Assembly (NCBI GenBank): GCA_003427395.1
Contig: BFEA01000476.1
Span: 711,939 to 744,036, forward strand
Direction: 5' to 3'
From: Chara braunii
Lineage: Eukaryota > Streptophyta > Charophyceae > Charales > Characeae
DNA length: 32,098 nucleotides
The notes under the pieces are model-generated. The model worked only from the letters and a program-made list of their open reading frames with translations. It had not been told where the DNA came from and searched no databases. The position numbers were made by a program, and so were the translations under genes. Every line of letters starts with the position of its first letter. The first letter of the stretch is position 1. Below, in pieces: positions 21,306 to 31,007 of this stretch.

Positions 21306-22056
21306 CTGCCCGACNCACTGCCTCCGNGCAACCCATTTTNCTCACAGCCCAAAANCTNACACNCCTTTCCCAGATCTNACTTCGCCACCCTCTTCNCAAC
21401 ACCTCAAAACCCCAGAACCCAACTTTCTCTGNCTGTTTTCCCCTAGAGACGGGTGGTATCGANGTTCTCCTCTCACCTCCATCTTTTGCACCTCAAATTG
21501 CGAATGAATCTGACCNCAAANCCCGNNCGGATGCACCCTCCTTTTCTTCTCCTGGCCAACTCTGTACAACACTCTTTTCTTCTAACTCCTAACTTACTAA
21601 CCCTCTACTAATTCTGACACCATAACTAGATTCGCCCTACTAAACCCCGTTAGACTAACACTTTCTTCCACTTTGTTTCATCGAGAAATGAGTGGGATAG
21701 CTATTTTCCCCCTTCTGACACAGCCTCCTCCGCCATAGCTCCGCGCGGCCATGTTCCATACTAACTTTCTTTCTACTAATCCTATAGCCAAACTAACCTT
21801 ACTAACAAATTCGCCTGGCTATAAAGCCGCAGAATCGCTCATTATTCGATTGAAATCCGTTAGAAAANGAGNAATCTACAACTTTTNTACTTTNCGTTNN
21901 CCCCANTCCNGCNATAGCTCATGCACNNACTTTTTCTTACTAACTCTTATTCTACTAATCTNCTGTCAAAACTAACANCNTTATNNTGCTCGCCCGGGGC
22001 AAAAACCCCGGAATCAGCTCCTCCCTCGCTCGATTCCGGTAAGAATCGAGCGAGCT
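21166..22056. repeat. Degenerate ~170-230-bp repeats, 5' LTR
   Basis: Same family as 7195-8085 in the other LTR, with more ambiguous bases. The unit order and GAGAAA-GAGTG blocks are preserved. Confidence 0.55.
21994..22054. other. Two adjacent hairpins, 5' LTR
   Basis: Same paired hairpins as 8023-8083, with both stems unchanged in the right LTR although surrounding bases are ambiguous or different. Confidence 0.7.
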
Positions 22057-23724
22057 ACGCTTCTCTTGCTGCGCCCGNCCCATTCCTCCGCCATNTTCGA
22101 CCTTGTCGCGCACGCACCCGGCGCNCGTTCCCGCCTAGATTCATCCAANACTCACCTTTTTCNCCTACTGCCTGTCTTCGCCCCNTCACTCCGATACTTG
22201 CTCACCCTCCACCGCTGCACTAGCGCNCGACAACCTCAATGGCTCGGCCCTATTGCCCATCGATCCTTGGCTCTCTACCCAAATGGATTCGGCGCTGAAA
22301 TGCGCCCGGATTCATCCCCTNCGCCATTCCGNCTTTGCTTTCACANCGCCCATCCGTTGCTGCTAGCGCAACACTATTCTTACAGCCCCGTTTGCTGTCC
22401 GCTTCTGTCGCAGCCGCCCTGTGCTACTATCCGTTCTCCCCGCGGCCCGTCGCCCACTTCGACCGTCGGGCATACTGCATACCTCCTTACCCAAGCGCTG
22501 AGACAGCGCTTCCGCATGGCTCCCGCAAGAATCAATGAATGGCTGGGCACTGCTCCTTGATTTATACTTCGGAGGCTCTGCCCTTTGCGGTCGGTCCTTG
22601 GTACTCCCGGCTGACCCCCGGCTGGTACTTGGCCGGCATCACCCATTACAGTAGCATATACCGCCTCCTATACTTAGTTCGACGTGGGCAGAGCCCGACA
22701 CCCCTTTTTGGGCCCCTTTCCCTGCCCAGTTTCACCCACCCAGGCGTAGCAGGTGTCACCCCTCCTGGTGGGCGGCACTGCGGCTCCCGCATGCCCTCTC
22801 GTTGGAGGCTTGAACACAGATGTGACTAATACGAGGTTCCCCAAAATACTATAGCGCGATAATAGCGGGGTAAGTTCGGCGCATCTGCAAAAACAATTTG
22901 GGACTGCACTTCAGGCAACCTCGCAAACATAACACACCCCATGCGACCCTGCATTAGGCCCGATATCACGTCTTAGAATGGGACGCGGGTGAAACAAAAA
23001 TAAAAAGGAGGCTAAACAAAAATAATAAAACTGAAACGGGGAATTATTAACGGGCAGGTCTATGAATCGGCCCCCTTACGCCGCGCTTGTAAACAAAAAC
23101 GAAGGGGGATAGCCCCGTCGGGCCCTCGACCCCTCCGATTTTCTCCACGCCGCTCCGTTGCCATTGTTACATAGGCGCCCGCCGACCTCGATCCTCGAAC
23201 CTCCGTAGTGTCAACCCAATGCGATAACCTACAGGGCTAAGCCCAAACCTGGTACCAGCAGAAGCGGAATCCTAGATAAAACGGTAACGCATGGTGCTCA
23301 GGGCCAAAGAATCGCCCTGGGCCACTTCTCGGTCAGCGCGTGCACGCACGGCTGTCGAAAGCTCGTGCCGCGGCTACCCCCTGTTTGGTCGTATCCATCA
23401 GGTCCCATCATCTGGATCCACCATATGTCTGTATACGCTCTCTGAGCCATCAATCGTACTAAACAGCAAGGGGAAAAAAAAGAAAGTATTCCTAAATCCT
23501 AGTTCAATCAAAATTAAATAATATTCATAATAATACGAAACAAACGGCGTTCATGCCGGCTTTACAATCATGATCAAAGAAAGGGAACCACGCTGCGCGC
23601 CCACGCACTCTCTATTATAGTCAACCATCCAGTCAACGTAATCACAAACACAGCCACGCCTAGCGCGGTATACTTTAACATTAAGCCAAGACCATTTTTC
23701 TGCCATTTGCATAAAACACGGCTT

Positions 23725-23742
23725 ATACCCTTGTAAGGGTAT
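23725..23742. other. Short palindrome near the LTR end (right copy)
   Basis: Conserved copy of the 8-bp-arm palindrome at 9752-9769, 11 bp from the outer end of the element. Close to the terminus it could matter for integrase or transcription, but that is conjecture. Confidence 0.6.
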
Positions 23743-23753
23743 TCGCACCGACA

Positions 23754-24410
23754 ACGTTTCTTCAGCGTTAGCGCCGCATGTTTCGTGACGACAACCTCAA
23801 CACGAAAACATGGCCTCGTTCAATAACGAACAACCCGGGCGCCTCCGGGAAACGTCTCAGTCAACGGGGCAAGGGGGGTTGCCATTGTGACTGCAAGCGC
23901 GAAACCAACAAGAACCAAACAGAAAATGGTGCGTGGCGTGTTGTTGCCTGGCGAATTCGGTAGTTCGGATCCCGGCGAACTACAGCAATCATGCGCACTG
24001 CTCTCGCGAAAGCGGCAATCAGTTGTCGTCGCGCAGTCGCAGGGAGAGCACGCGCAGGTATGAAAACAGCGCATGATTGTTGTAGTTCGCCGACATCCGA
24101 AGTTCCCTTTTCGGCAAGCTTTCACACGCGACTTTCAGCGTGCGACGAAGTTCGGATCCCGGCGCAGGGAGAGCGCGCGCAGGTATGAAAACGCTCTGCC
24201 AGTTGTTAGTGTGCGACGAAGTTCGGATCCCGGCGGATTTGCGATCTCAAGCATGCGAAGTCGCGAGCTGCTCAGAGTCCTGGTTACGTGACTGTTCTTT
24301 GGGAGGTGGTGCCGCAAATTTCAATGGGACCCCAAGAAAAGCAAAGTGTTGCATGCTCCCAGTCGAACGCGGCAACCGATCTCAAGTTCGGATCCGGGTG
24401 GACTTCGTGG
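23754..24410. other. Right flank with local short repeats, no gene seen
   Basis: GC-rich. Besides the inverted repeat at 23964-24101, a ~30-bp segment containing CGCAGGGAGAGC and CGCGCAGGTATGAAAAC occurs at 24037-24066 and 24163-24192 (126-bp offset). GTGCGACGAAGTTCGGATCC is present near 24141 and 24211. Overlapping frames on both strands lack domains. Confidence 0.5.
23964..24101. repeat. 33-bp inverted repeat pair with 72-bp loop
   Basis: 23964-23996 and 24069-24101 are reverse complements with few mismatches, ending in ATGCGC and GCGCAT at the inner side. The outer part of each arm is a copy of the GGATCC motif family, one in each orientation. The pair could form a stem-loop or be the remains of a small inverted-repeat element. 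Confidence 0.75.
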
Positions 24411-25036
24411 TTTGGGGTCTCGCTGCGCCCGATTTTGTTGTGGTGCATCCACCACTACCCTTTCATCTGCGCGTGCTGTCGTACAACGACAACTTGAGAG
24501 CGGCAGAGCCTTCCTTCTGTGTGGCCAAGCATAGCGTTTCTTGTGTGCACCCGCCGGCGCTCCGTTCCACTGACACCGGCCGCGCTAAAACAGGTTCTTT
24601 GCTACTCCTGCACCGGCCAAATTCGGATCCCGGCGGACTTCGAGGATCCACATGAAGCTGACCGTTGTTTCCAACAGCTTGGACTTCTCTGTCCGTCTTC
24701 AATGTCGGCGGCCTGGTAGTACGTGAAACTCCTCGCCTCGTGAGTTGGCCTGAAAGGGGTTTATTGGGGTGGACGACGGTGTCACTGGCCGGGTCCATTT
24801 CCGGTGTGCCGTGGATCTTCGTTCATCAACGCCCCAAAATGCGGTGCGCCCGAGCATCGCCTGCTTCTATTCAAACGCCATCCGCCCGTTACAAATGCAG
24901 GCGAATCCACTAAGCTCGGATCCTGGCGGACTTTGGGGGACGGCGTAAACCTAACCGTCCTTCGCATGACGCCTGGAGCTTCGAGTGTGAGTTGATTGCA
25001 AGAGGACTGTGGGTGTGAGAAATTGATCGACCTTTG

Positions 25037-25131
25037 AAATGCCCTTGAAGGGGTTCATGGGAGTTGCCGAAAATAAGGGACACGGACGTTGTCACCGTCG
25101 GCAACCCCCACAAACCCCTTCAAGGGCATTT
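25037..25131. other. Long hairpin, first tandem unit
   Basis: Arms 25037-25070 and 25098-25131 are complementary over about 34 nt with a few mismatches near the middle (CATGGGA against the CCCCCACA side). Each arm contains CCCTTGAAGGGGTT or its complement, itself near-palindromic. The loop is 27 nt. Confidence 0.8.
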
Positions 25132-26096
25132 ACGAAGGCAAGCAATTTTTCGCATCCACGATCTGTGTTGCCCCCCAATGTTTTTGACCGTCGCGGTGTG
25201 CGGAGTCTTGTCGCAGACATGCTTGTGTTTCTACGTGCTGTCCTTTTCGCGCTCTCCCACGTCGTCGTTCCCGGCGCGCGAATCGGGGGTCACCTTCTCG
25301 ACTGCCCGAATCAATGTTTGGAAGGGTTGAAGGGGGATCTTTCATCCTTTTGTACATTTTTCTTGTCTACGCTGTGGAGATGTCGGAGTTCGATAAGCTC
25401 TTGCACTAGTGCGTGTAAATGGAACACCGCACGAGCTCGCTTGGACGATGGTGAGAATCGGTGTTTATAGGGGTCATTTTGGGGTCGCGCTGCGCCCTAT
25501 TATGTGCTTGTGCATCCACCACTACCCTTTCTTCTGTGCGTGCTATCGTTCACCAACAAGCGTTCCTTCAGTGCACCCAATGAAGCTACCTTCCACTGAC
25601 ATAGGCCGCGCGAAAACAGGTTCCTTGCTATTCCAGCACCCGCCAAATTCAGATCCCAGCTGACTTTGAGGCTCCGCGAAAATCTGAAAGTTGTTTTCAA
25701 CAGCTTGGACTTCCCGTTCGGTCTTCGATGCTGGCGGCGTGGTAGTGCGCAAAAGTGCTCGCCTTGTGAGTTGCCCTGAAAGGGGTTTATTGGGGTTCAC
25801 GACGCTGTCACTGGCCGGGTCCATTTCCGGTGTGCCGTGGATCTTCGTTCATCGCCGCCCCCAAATGCGGTGCGGCCGAGCATCGCCTGCTTCTGTGTGA
25901 AAGCCATCCACCCGTTCCAATACCAGCAGCCGCGCGAAAACCTGTTACTCGATGCAGGCAAATCCACCAAGTTCGGATCCTGGCGGACTTTGAGGATCGG
26001 CGCAAATCTATCCGTCATTCGCATGACCCCTGAAGCTTCGAGTGTGAGTTGATTGCGATAGGACTGCGGGTGCGAGAAATTGATCGCCCTCTGAAT

Positions 26097-26188
26097 AGCC
26101 CTTGAAGGGGTTCATGGGGGTTGCCGAAAATAAGGGACACGGCCGTTGTCGGAGTCGGCAACCCACATAAACCCCTTCAAGGGCATTT
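26097..26188. other. Long hairpin, second tandem unit
   Basis: Arms lie within 26097-26127 and 26155-26188 and correspond to the hairpin in the first unit. The loop has changed (CGTTGTCGGAG against CGTTGTCACCG) while the stem is mostly kept. Confidence 0.8.
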
Positions 26189-26875
26189 CAGAAGGCGAAC
26201 AATTTTTTGCGCCCTCGATCTTTGTTGCCCCCCAAGGGTTTCGGCCGTCGCGGTGCGAGGAGTATTGTCGCAGACATGCTTGTGTTTTTGCATGTTGCGC
26301 GGTTCGCGCTGTCTCCCGTCGACGTTCCAGGCGCGCGAGTCGGGGGTCGCCTTCTCGACTGGCCGAATCAATGTCTGGAAGGGTTGCAGGGGGGATCTTT
26401 CATCCATTTTTGCATTTTACTTGTTTGCGCAGTGGAGATGTCCGAGTTCGATAAGCTCTTGCACTAGTGAATGGAACACCGCACGCGCTCGCTTAGACGA
26501 TGGTGAGAATCGATGTTTATAGGGGTCAGTTTGGGGTCGCGCTGCGCCGAATTGTGTGGTGGTGCATCGACCACTACCCTTCCTTCTGTGCGCCCAAACA
26601 TGGCGTTCCTTGCGTGCACCCACTGGCGCTCCCTTCCACTAACACCGGCCGCGCGAAAACAGGTTCCTTGCTACTCCACCACCCGCCAAATTCAGATCCC
26701 GGCGAACTTTGAGGCTACGAGTGAATCTCTCAGTTGTTTTCAACAGCTTGGACTTCCCAGTCCGTCTTCGGTGCCGGCCTCCTGGTAGTGCGCGACATAG
26801 CTTGCCTTGTGAACGACGATGTCAGTGGCGGGGTCCATTTGCGGTATGTCGTCGATCTTCGTTGCCCTCCAATAA

Positions 26876-27674
26876 AAGCAATCGTCACGATGAGTGTTGT
26901 TTGGTCGCTGTCATGCTTCTGCCACGGCGTGCTTCGCGGTTCGCGCAGTAGGGTGTCGACATTGCGAAGGCGTTGCGGTGTCGAAGCCGCGCGGGCTGCA
27001 AAGGCTTTGAGTCCCAGCACACAACTTCCGAATCGACGTGCAGTTACTCGGGGTTTGCGGGGGTCGGCTGAGGGTCATTAAGCCATGTTTTCTTTTGTCT
27101 CCTGCCTCTCCTAGCCTTCCATTCGTTATGATGATTGGCTGATAGTTCGTTATGACGATTGGCCGACAGTCTGTTCACTGCGACCCGTTGATAACCGGTT
27201 TGCCGTCGATTCGAAATCTGCGAAGTTCGGATCCCGACGGACTTTTGTGGTCCTCGACAGTTCGGCCGTCCCTTGCGCACGTCTTACTCCTCATAGGACA
27301 CGTCCTGCTGGGAGAAACAGAAACAAAAATGTGTCGATAAATTAACAACAAAGATTCACGCCTGGCCCGTGGAGTGTCCGGCCCATAACCAAATATAATC
27401 GACCACTTGCAGGCAGCGCGGGGTAGACATCTATTAATGTGGGCCGCGTTACAGGCTTCCTCATAAAGACTCACTTGCAGGCAGCGCGGGGTAGCCCTTA
27501 CTTTTATAGTAATCGTGCTTACAGTTTGCTCCGCTGTTTTGCAGGGTGTGGGCACGAATTGGAATGACCCGTTCAATCCGCACAAGAGAGCTTAAACGAT
27601 TACGCTGACGGGAATTGCATCCGCTGCACCGACGGTTACATGACGGCGCCAAAGACGGCTGGGCGAACGGCCAC
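26876..27674. other. Spacer upstream of the DUF7869 pseudogene, no gene seen
   Basis: Contains two small duplications: TTCGTTATGA-GATTGGC-GA-AG at 27121-27144 and 27146-27169, and CACTTGCAGGCAGCGCGGGG at 27404 and 27472 (each continuing with TAG, 68-bp offset). A promoter for the following pseudogene could lie here, but no TATA box or intron signal stands out. Confidence 0.5.
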
Positions 27675-30664
27675 ATGAACCGGGCTATGGAAACTGAACA
27701 AGCTGTCGACTTGCGTTACCAGCGACAACACCTGGAATTGGCCCCGACGACCTCTTCGGACAGTTCGCCGTTCCAACAGTCCTCTTCGGACAGTTCGCCG
27801 TTCCAACAGTCCTCTTCGAACAGTTCGCCGTTCCAACAGTCCGCTGCAACTTTCTCCAGAAAACGGAGTCTCGCTTTTCGTGAGAGCTTTGGAGGTTGCA
27901 TCCAACTGCCTACAGAATTGGCAACAACGTCCGCGGGCGAAGAACCGTCTACCTCCCGGATCGAGTTCCACATTCCTCTAGAGGTGAACCCCACAGCTTC
28001 GACGCACAGCAGTTGTGTGCCGATGGGTGTTTCTTACGCATCGTCTGATGACAAGAGTGAGCCGTTGGTGGCCACTGATTACTCGTCTGGACCAAAGTCC
28101 TCTTCTAGTGGACCTTTGCTTCACGCTAGCTCCAGTAGTACAAAGTTGGTTGCCACCGACTACTCTTCGGAGGAACTTTCCACAGCACGAGCGAGTCCAA
28201 CGCAAGTGCGAAGTGCTGATGCGATTCCAATTGAGAGTCAGTCTGGGTCGGAAGCGTCTGGCAGGGGTGATGCAGAGAGAAGGGCGATACTGCAGATTTT
28301 GCCCGCACCTCTGCCAAGCGAAAGACGAAGGTATAGCGTGGCTAATAGGAACGCTAGGAGGAAAGAACATTACAAAAGAGCGAGAAACATGCTGTCCGAA
28401 AAAAGACTGCTCATGGTGCGCGGCATGGCATGTTGCAAGGCTAGATGTTGTTACAACGTGTCACCTGAGGAAGTGCGAAAGGTTAGACAAGGACTGTACA
28501 GTAAGAGTCCGGTAGAGCGAGCCGAGTGGTGGATGAAAAGTATTAAGGATTCCACAATGAATGAGAGTGGAAAGAGACGTGTCCGCTCTATGGAGTTGGA
28601 ACGTTCGCTGTGCGTCAAGGCGTACTGCAATGTACTCGGTGTCTCGCGTAATACATTTTAGAGCTACAAAAAGCGTTTCGACAATGGTTACGTGCGTTCC
28701 GAGCATGGCCTGACGGGGAAATATCGGCCAACCAGTAAAACGGTCGCCATGCTTGCCAGCATGAGAACGTTCATCGAGTGTCATGCGGATAGCATGCCGA
28801 ATGAGGTGGCTAACGAAGGCGGGGTTTCCAGACCGAAGCGTCGACTCCCGGCTGCTTTCACGAAGCGATCAATTTATGAGTCCATCAAATCAGACTTTCT
28901 GGCCGCTGGCCTCGCTGTCGTGTCTGAGTCCAACTTTTATAAATTGTGGCGAAAACACTTTTTCCACGTTTCCCTCGCGCACTCTAACACGTTCACGAAG
29001 TGCGTCGTCTGTCATGAGTTAAAGGAACGTATACAGTATGATGCTCTTCCTCGAAATCGAGAACGAGCTCGAGAGGATATGAAAGCTCACCAAAGGAGGC
29101 AAGTTGCACACAGATTGAAATATAGTTGAGCGAAAACTAATTCGATGGTCCGTCCGAACGAGCGTTTGTGTCTCATCATTGACGGCATGGATCAGAAGAA
29201 AACAATTATCCCCCATATTGGTCAGGCAAACTACTCGAAAGCACTTAGGCACGAGATGATGATGAAGACGAATCTGACAGGCATCATTACACACGGTGGA
29301 GACCCTAGTATATATGTATACACGTGGTTTCCGTATTTCAAACACGATTCGAACAAGGTCGCTACTTGTGTTATGAGAACCCTTATCGAAATTCAAGGGA
29401 GCGGGACGCCGCTGCCACGATGTTTGCGCATTCAAGCGGATAATTATTGGCGGAAAAACAAGAACAAGTACATATGTGTGATGGCTGCACTGTTGGTTAA
29501 GTTCAAAGTTTTCGAAGAGGTAGAAATAGGTTTCATGCTGGTGGGACACACCCATACAGACGTTGACGCTACTTTCAGCGTTTTCTCGAAGAAATTGAAA
29601 GACATAGACGCTTATACTATGAACGAGTTCTTTGAGCTCATAGAGCAATCACACAAAAAGCCTCCCAAATGTATTTTCCTCGATACGATGGAAGATTGGA
29701 TTAGTATAGTAGACCCGTGCGTTGCGTCAGACATTATCGGTATTTCGAAACCACACTTGCTTAAACTTTTGATGGTTGGAGATAATCCGGGCATGTTGTA
29801 CGATGACGACGAATGGTTGCCCGAGGAAGGTCCGATTTATTGGTTCAATCAAAACCTCGATGAGAGCTATGCAGGTCCTTCGTGGCCGTTTGACCCGCCT
29901 CATGTGCAACCCCTTCCTTGAAATGACTATTTGAATGGCAAAAATGGCGTTGTTCGATTCTGCGAGTTGCTGGAGAGTAGGCGGTCGACGTGGTGCACTT
30001 ACAATGACCATGAGGTGAGTAGGAGAGAAAGAGCTTTGTGTTACTGGAAGGAGGTTATCAAACATGGCGATGAGATCATCACCAACGGGTTGTCCTCACA
30101 ACCTCAAGAAAGTTTCTGGCGACGACCACGGCTCCTCGAAAACGATCAACAATCTTCTCCTCGCAGTGTCAACATCGACGACAGGGAACCCCTGTTTGTT
30201 GGATGAAGAAAAAATTGCCCGAAGACTAGTTTCGACCCCCTCGTGCATGTTGCCGTGGACACTTTTCTTATCCTTCGCCTCTCCGGCGATGATCTGTCCA
30301 GCGGTGTGCCAATCTGGGTGGGCAAAGCTCTTTCTCGGGTGGTTGTTGATTATAATTCTCAGAATTATAATCAAGTGTCAGTGGAATATTGGGTGCCGAC
30401 TGGGAGAGCTAAGTCGCTCGAACAACTGTATGAGAACGCATGATAAAAACGATGGAAAATGACTGAGCAGACACAATGGCAGGATGCTGACTCGATCGCT
30501 TTTGGTTGGGAGAGACCAGTCCGAGATACAAGACCATTCACGACTGGATTTTTCCTTCCAGTGTTCGACTGAATGCTGAAGTTGCACTTCTAGATCCGAG
30601 TCCTTCTTGTGAAGGGAGTGCAGATGGAGGGGACAATGACGACGAGTGCACGTCCGCCGGATAA
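27675..30664 (+). pseudogene. DUF7869-type protein, decayed (five nonsense sites, 3' frameshift)
   Basis: One frame continues from ATG 27675 for about 920 codons. It is broken by TAG 28659, TGA 29127, TGA 29919, TGA 30204 and TGA-TAA 30441-30446, then shifts frame near 30500-30540 and ends at TAA 30662. Meaningful sequence resumes after each stop. Domain order: Ser/Gln-rich N-terminus with three 10-residue repeats (27750-27839) and two LVATDYSS copies; a Cys cluster CCKARCC near 28431; a CxxxxC and VSRNTF-SYKKRF helical region; a TKCVVCHEL motif; then the core with DGMDQ (29181), QADN (Asp codon at 29439) and HTHTDVD (29547-29567). The C-terminal part resembles the small beta domain (WVGK, VSVEYW) often following this core. 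Function of the family is unknown; an RNase H-like, transposase-derived nuclease is my inference. Similar proteins are abundant as repeats in some algae, early plants and corals. A TTG-initiated extension to 27615 is open but less likely. Confidence 0.8.
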
Positions 30665-30900
30665 AGTGAGGGAGTGAGATTTTCGAAAATAACTGTTTGG
30701 ACGAACGAGAATTCAGAAGGGAGTATATTATTTTTGCGATGATTCTGCATGGCGAATTTTGTCGACGGTCCACGGTTAAATTTTTTAAGATGGTTGGTGA
30801 TGGTTCGGCAATTTCCAAAGTTAAGTTTATCATGAAGATGATTTTTCTACTATTTCCACATTTCATTTTCATTTGTTTTTGCATTTCATGTCTTGTGTAG
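30665..30900 (+). other. AT-rich segment ending in a candidate intron acceptor
   Basis: GTGAGG at 30666 could be a splice donor. The segment ends with a long pyrimidine-rich run and TTGTGTAG at 30893-30900, a good acceptor pattern. After the AG a frame is open for 36 codons (to TGA 31009-31011). The pseudogene's own stop at 30662 precedes the donor, so the two need not belong to one gene. An alternative donor, GTTAAGT, lies near 30820. Confidence 0.35.
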
Positions 30901-31007
30901 GGAGTGCAACAAGAGTCATGGACCATCGACATGATTATGCATGTCCCAATCACCCTTGTGCATGCGGATTCCGTAGTTCGGGAGGCGATACCGAAAACGA
31001 CCCGTGA

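Larger units (their letters stand above)
2240..23753 (-). mobile_element. Large non-autonomous (LARD-like) LTR retroelement with ~7.54-kb LTRs
   Basis: Two direct repeats of 7541 and 7543 bp, offset by 13971 bp, bound a 6430-bp interior. Both repeats begin TGTCG and end CGACA, the TG...CA ends and short terminal inversion usual for LTRs. A 19-nt tRNA-Asp-complementary PBS lies 2 nt inside the right repeat on the minus strand, so transcription runs right to left and the right copy is the 5' LTR. A gag-like ORF and other minus-strand ORFs agree with this. No protease, RT, RNase H or integrase motif was found, so mobilisation would need enzymes from another element. There is no clean target-site duplication: GCGT precedes 2240 and ACGT follows 23753. 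No purine tract is adjacent to the 3' LTR at 9781. Confidence 0.85.
16211..23753 (-). repeat. 5' LTR (right copy)
   Basis: Same boundaries and internal order as the left copy, shifted by 13971 bp at the left end and 13973 at the right. In minus-strand orientation it should supply the promoter (U3 towards 23753) and U5 next to the PBS. I could not place a TATA box or polyadenylation signal with confidence. It carries many single ambiguous bases between about 20250 and 22350 where the left copy is resolved. The reverse holds at left 4760-5290, so consensus quality differs between copies. Confidence 0.85.
24411..26875 (+). repeat. Three tandem units of about 1.05 kb (third partial)
   Basis: Units start at the shared TTTGGGGTC-CGCTGCGCC at 24411, 25478 and 26530 (offsets 1067 and 1052). 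Shared blocks in order: CATC-ACCACTACCCTT, CCGCGC-AAAACAGGTT, the GGATCC motif, TTTTCAACAGCTTGGACTT, GTGTGCCGTGGATCTTCGTT, a long hairpin, and GTCGCAGACATGCTTGTGTT. The third unit is recognisable only to about 26875. Frames on the two strands are open in places and partly conserved between units, but small indels shift them, so I do not call genes. It resembles a satellite or the internal array of another repeat. Confidence 0.85.
23962..27244. repeat. Dispersed GGATCC-centred motif, about ten copies
   Basis: Variants of TTCGGATCCCGGCGGACTT occur at about 23962, 24148, 24219, 24384, 24620, 24912, 25646, 25969, 26688 and 27223, with an inverted copy ending at 24101. The AAGTTCG and CGGACTT ends can pair (one G-T), so each copy is a weak hairpin. 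The motif persists where neighbouring sequence is unrelated, both inside and outside the 1.05-kb units. Confidence 0.8.

Noticed and set aside
24140-25824. Many overlapping 60-170-codon frames in the tandem units
   Set aside because: Frames shift between units through small indels, are open on both strands, and show no recognisable domain.
27675-30664. Alternative genetic code or programmed readthrough to explain the internal stops
   Set aside because: TAA, TAG and TGA all occur, two stops are adjacent at 30441-30446, and a frameshift follows, so decay is simpler.
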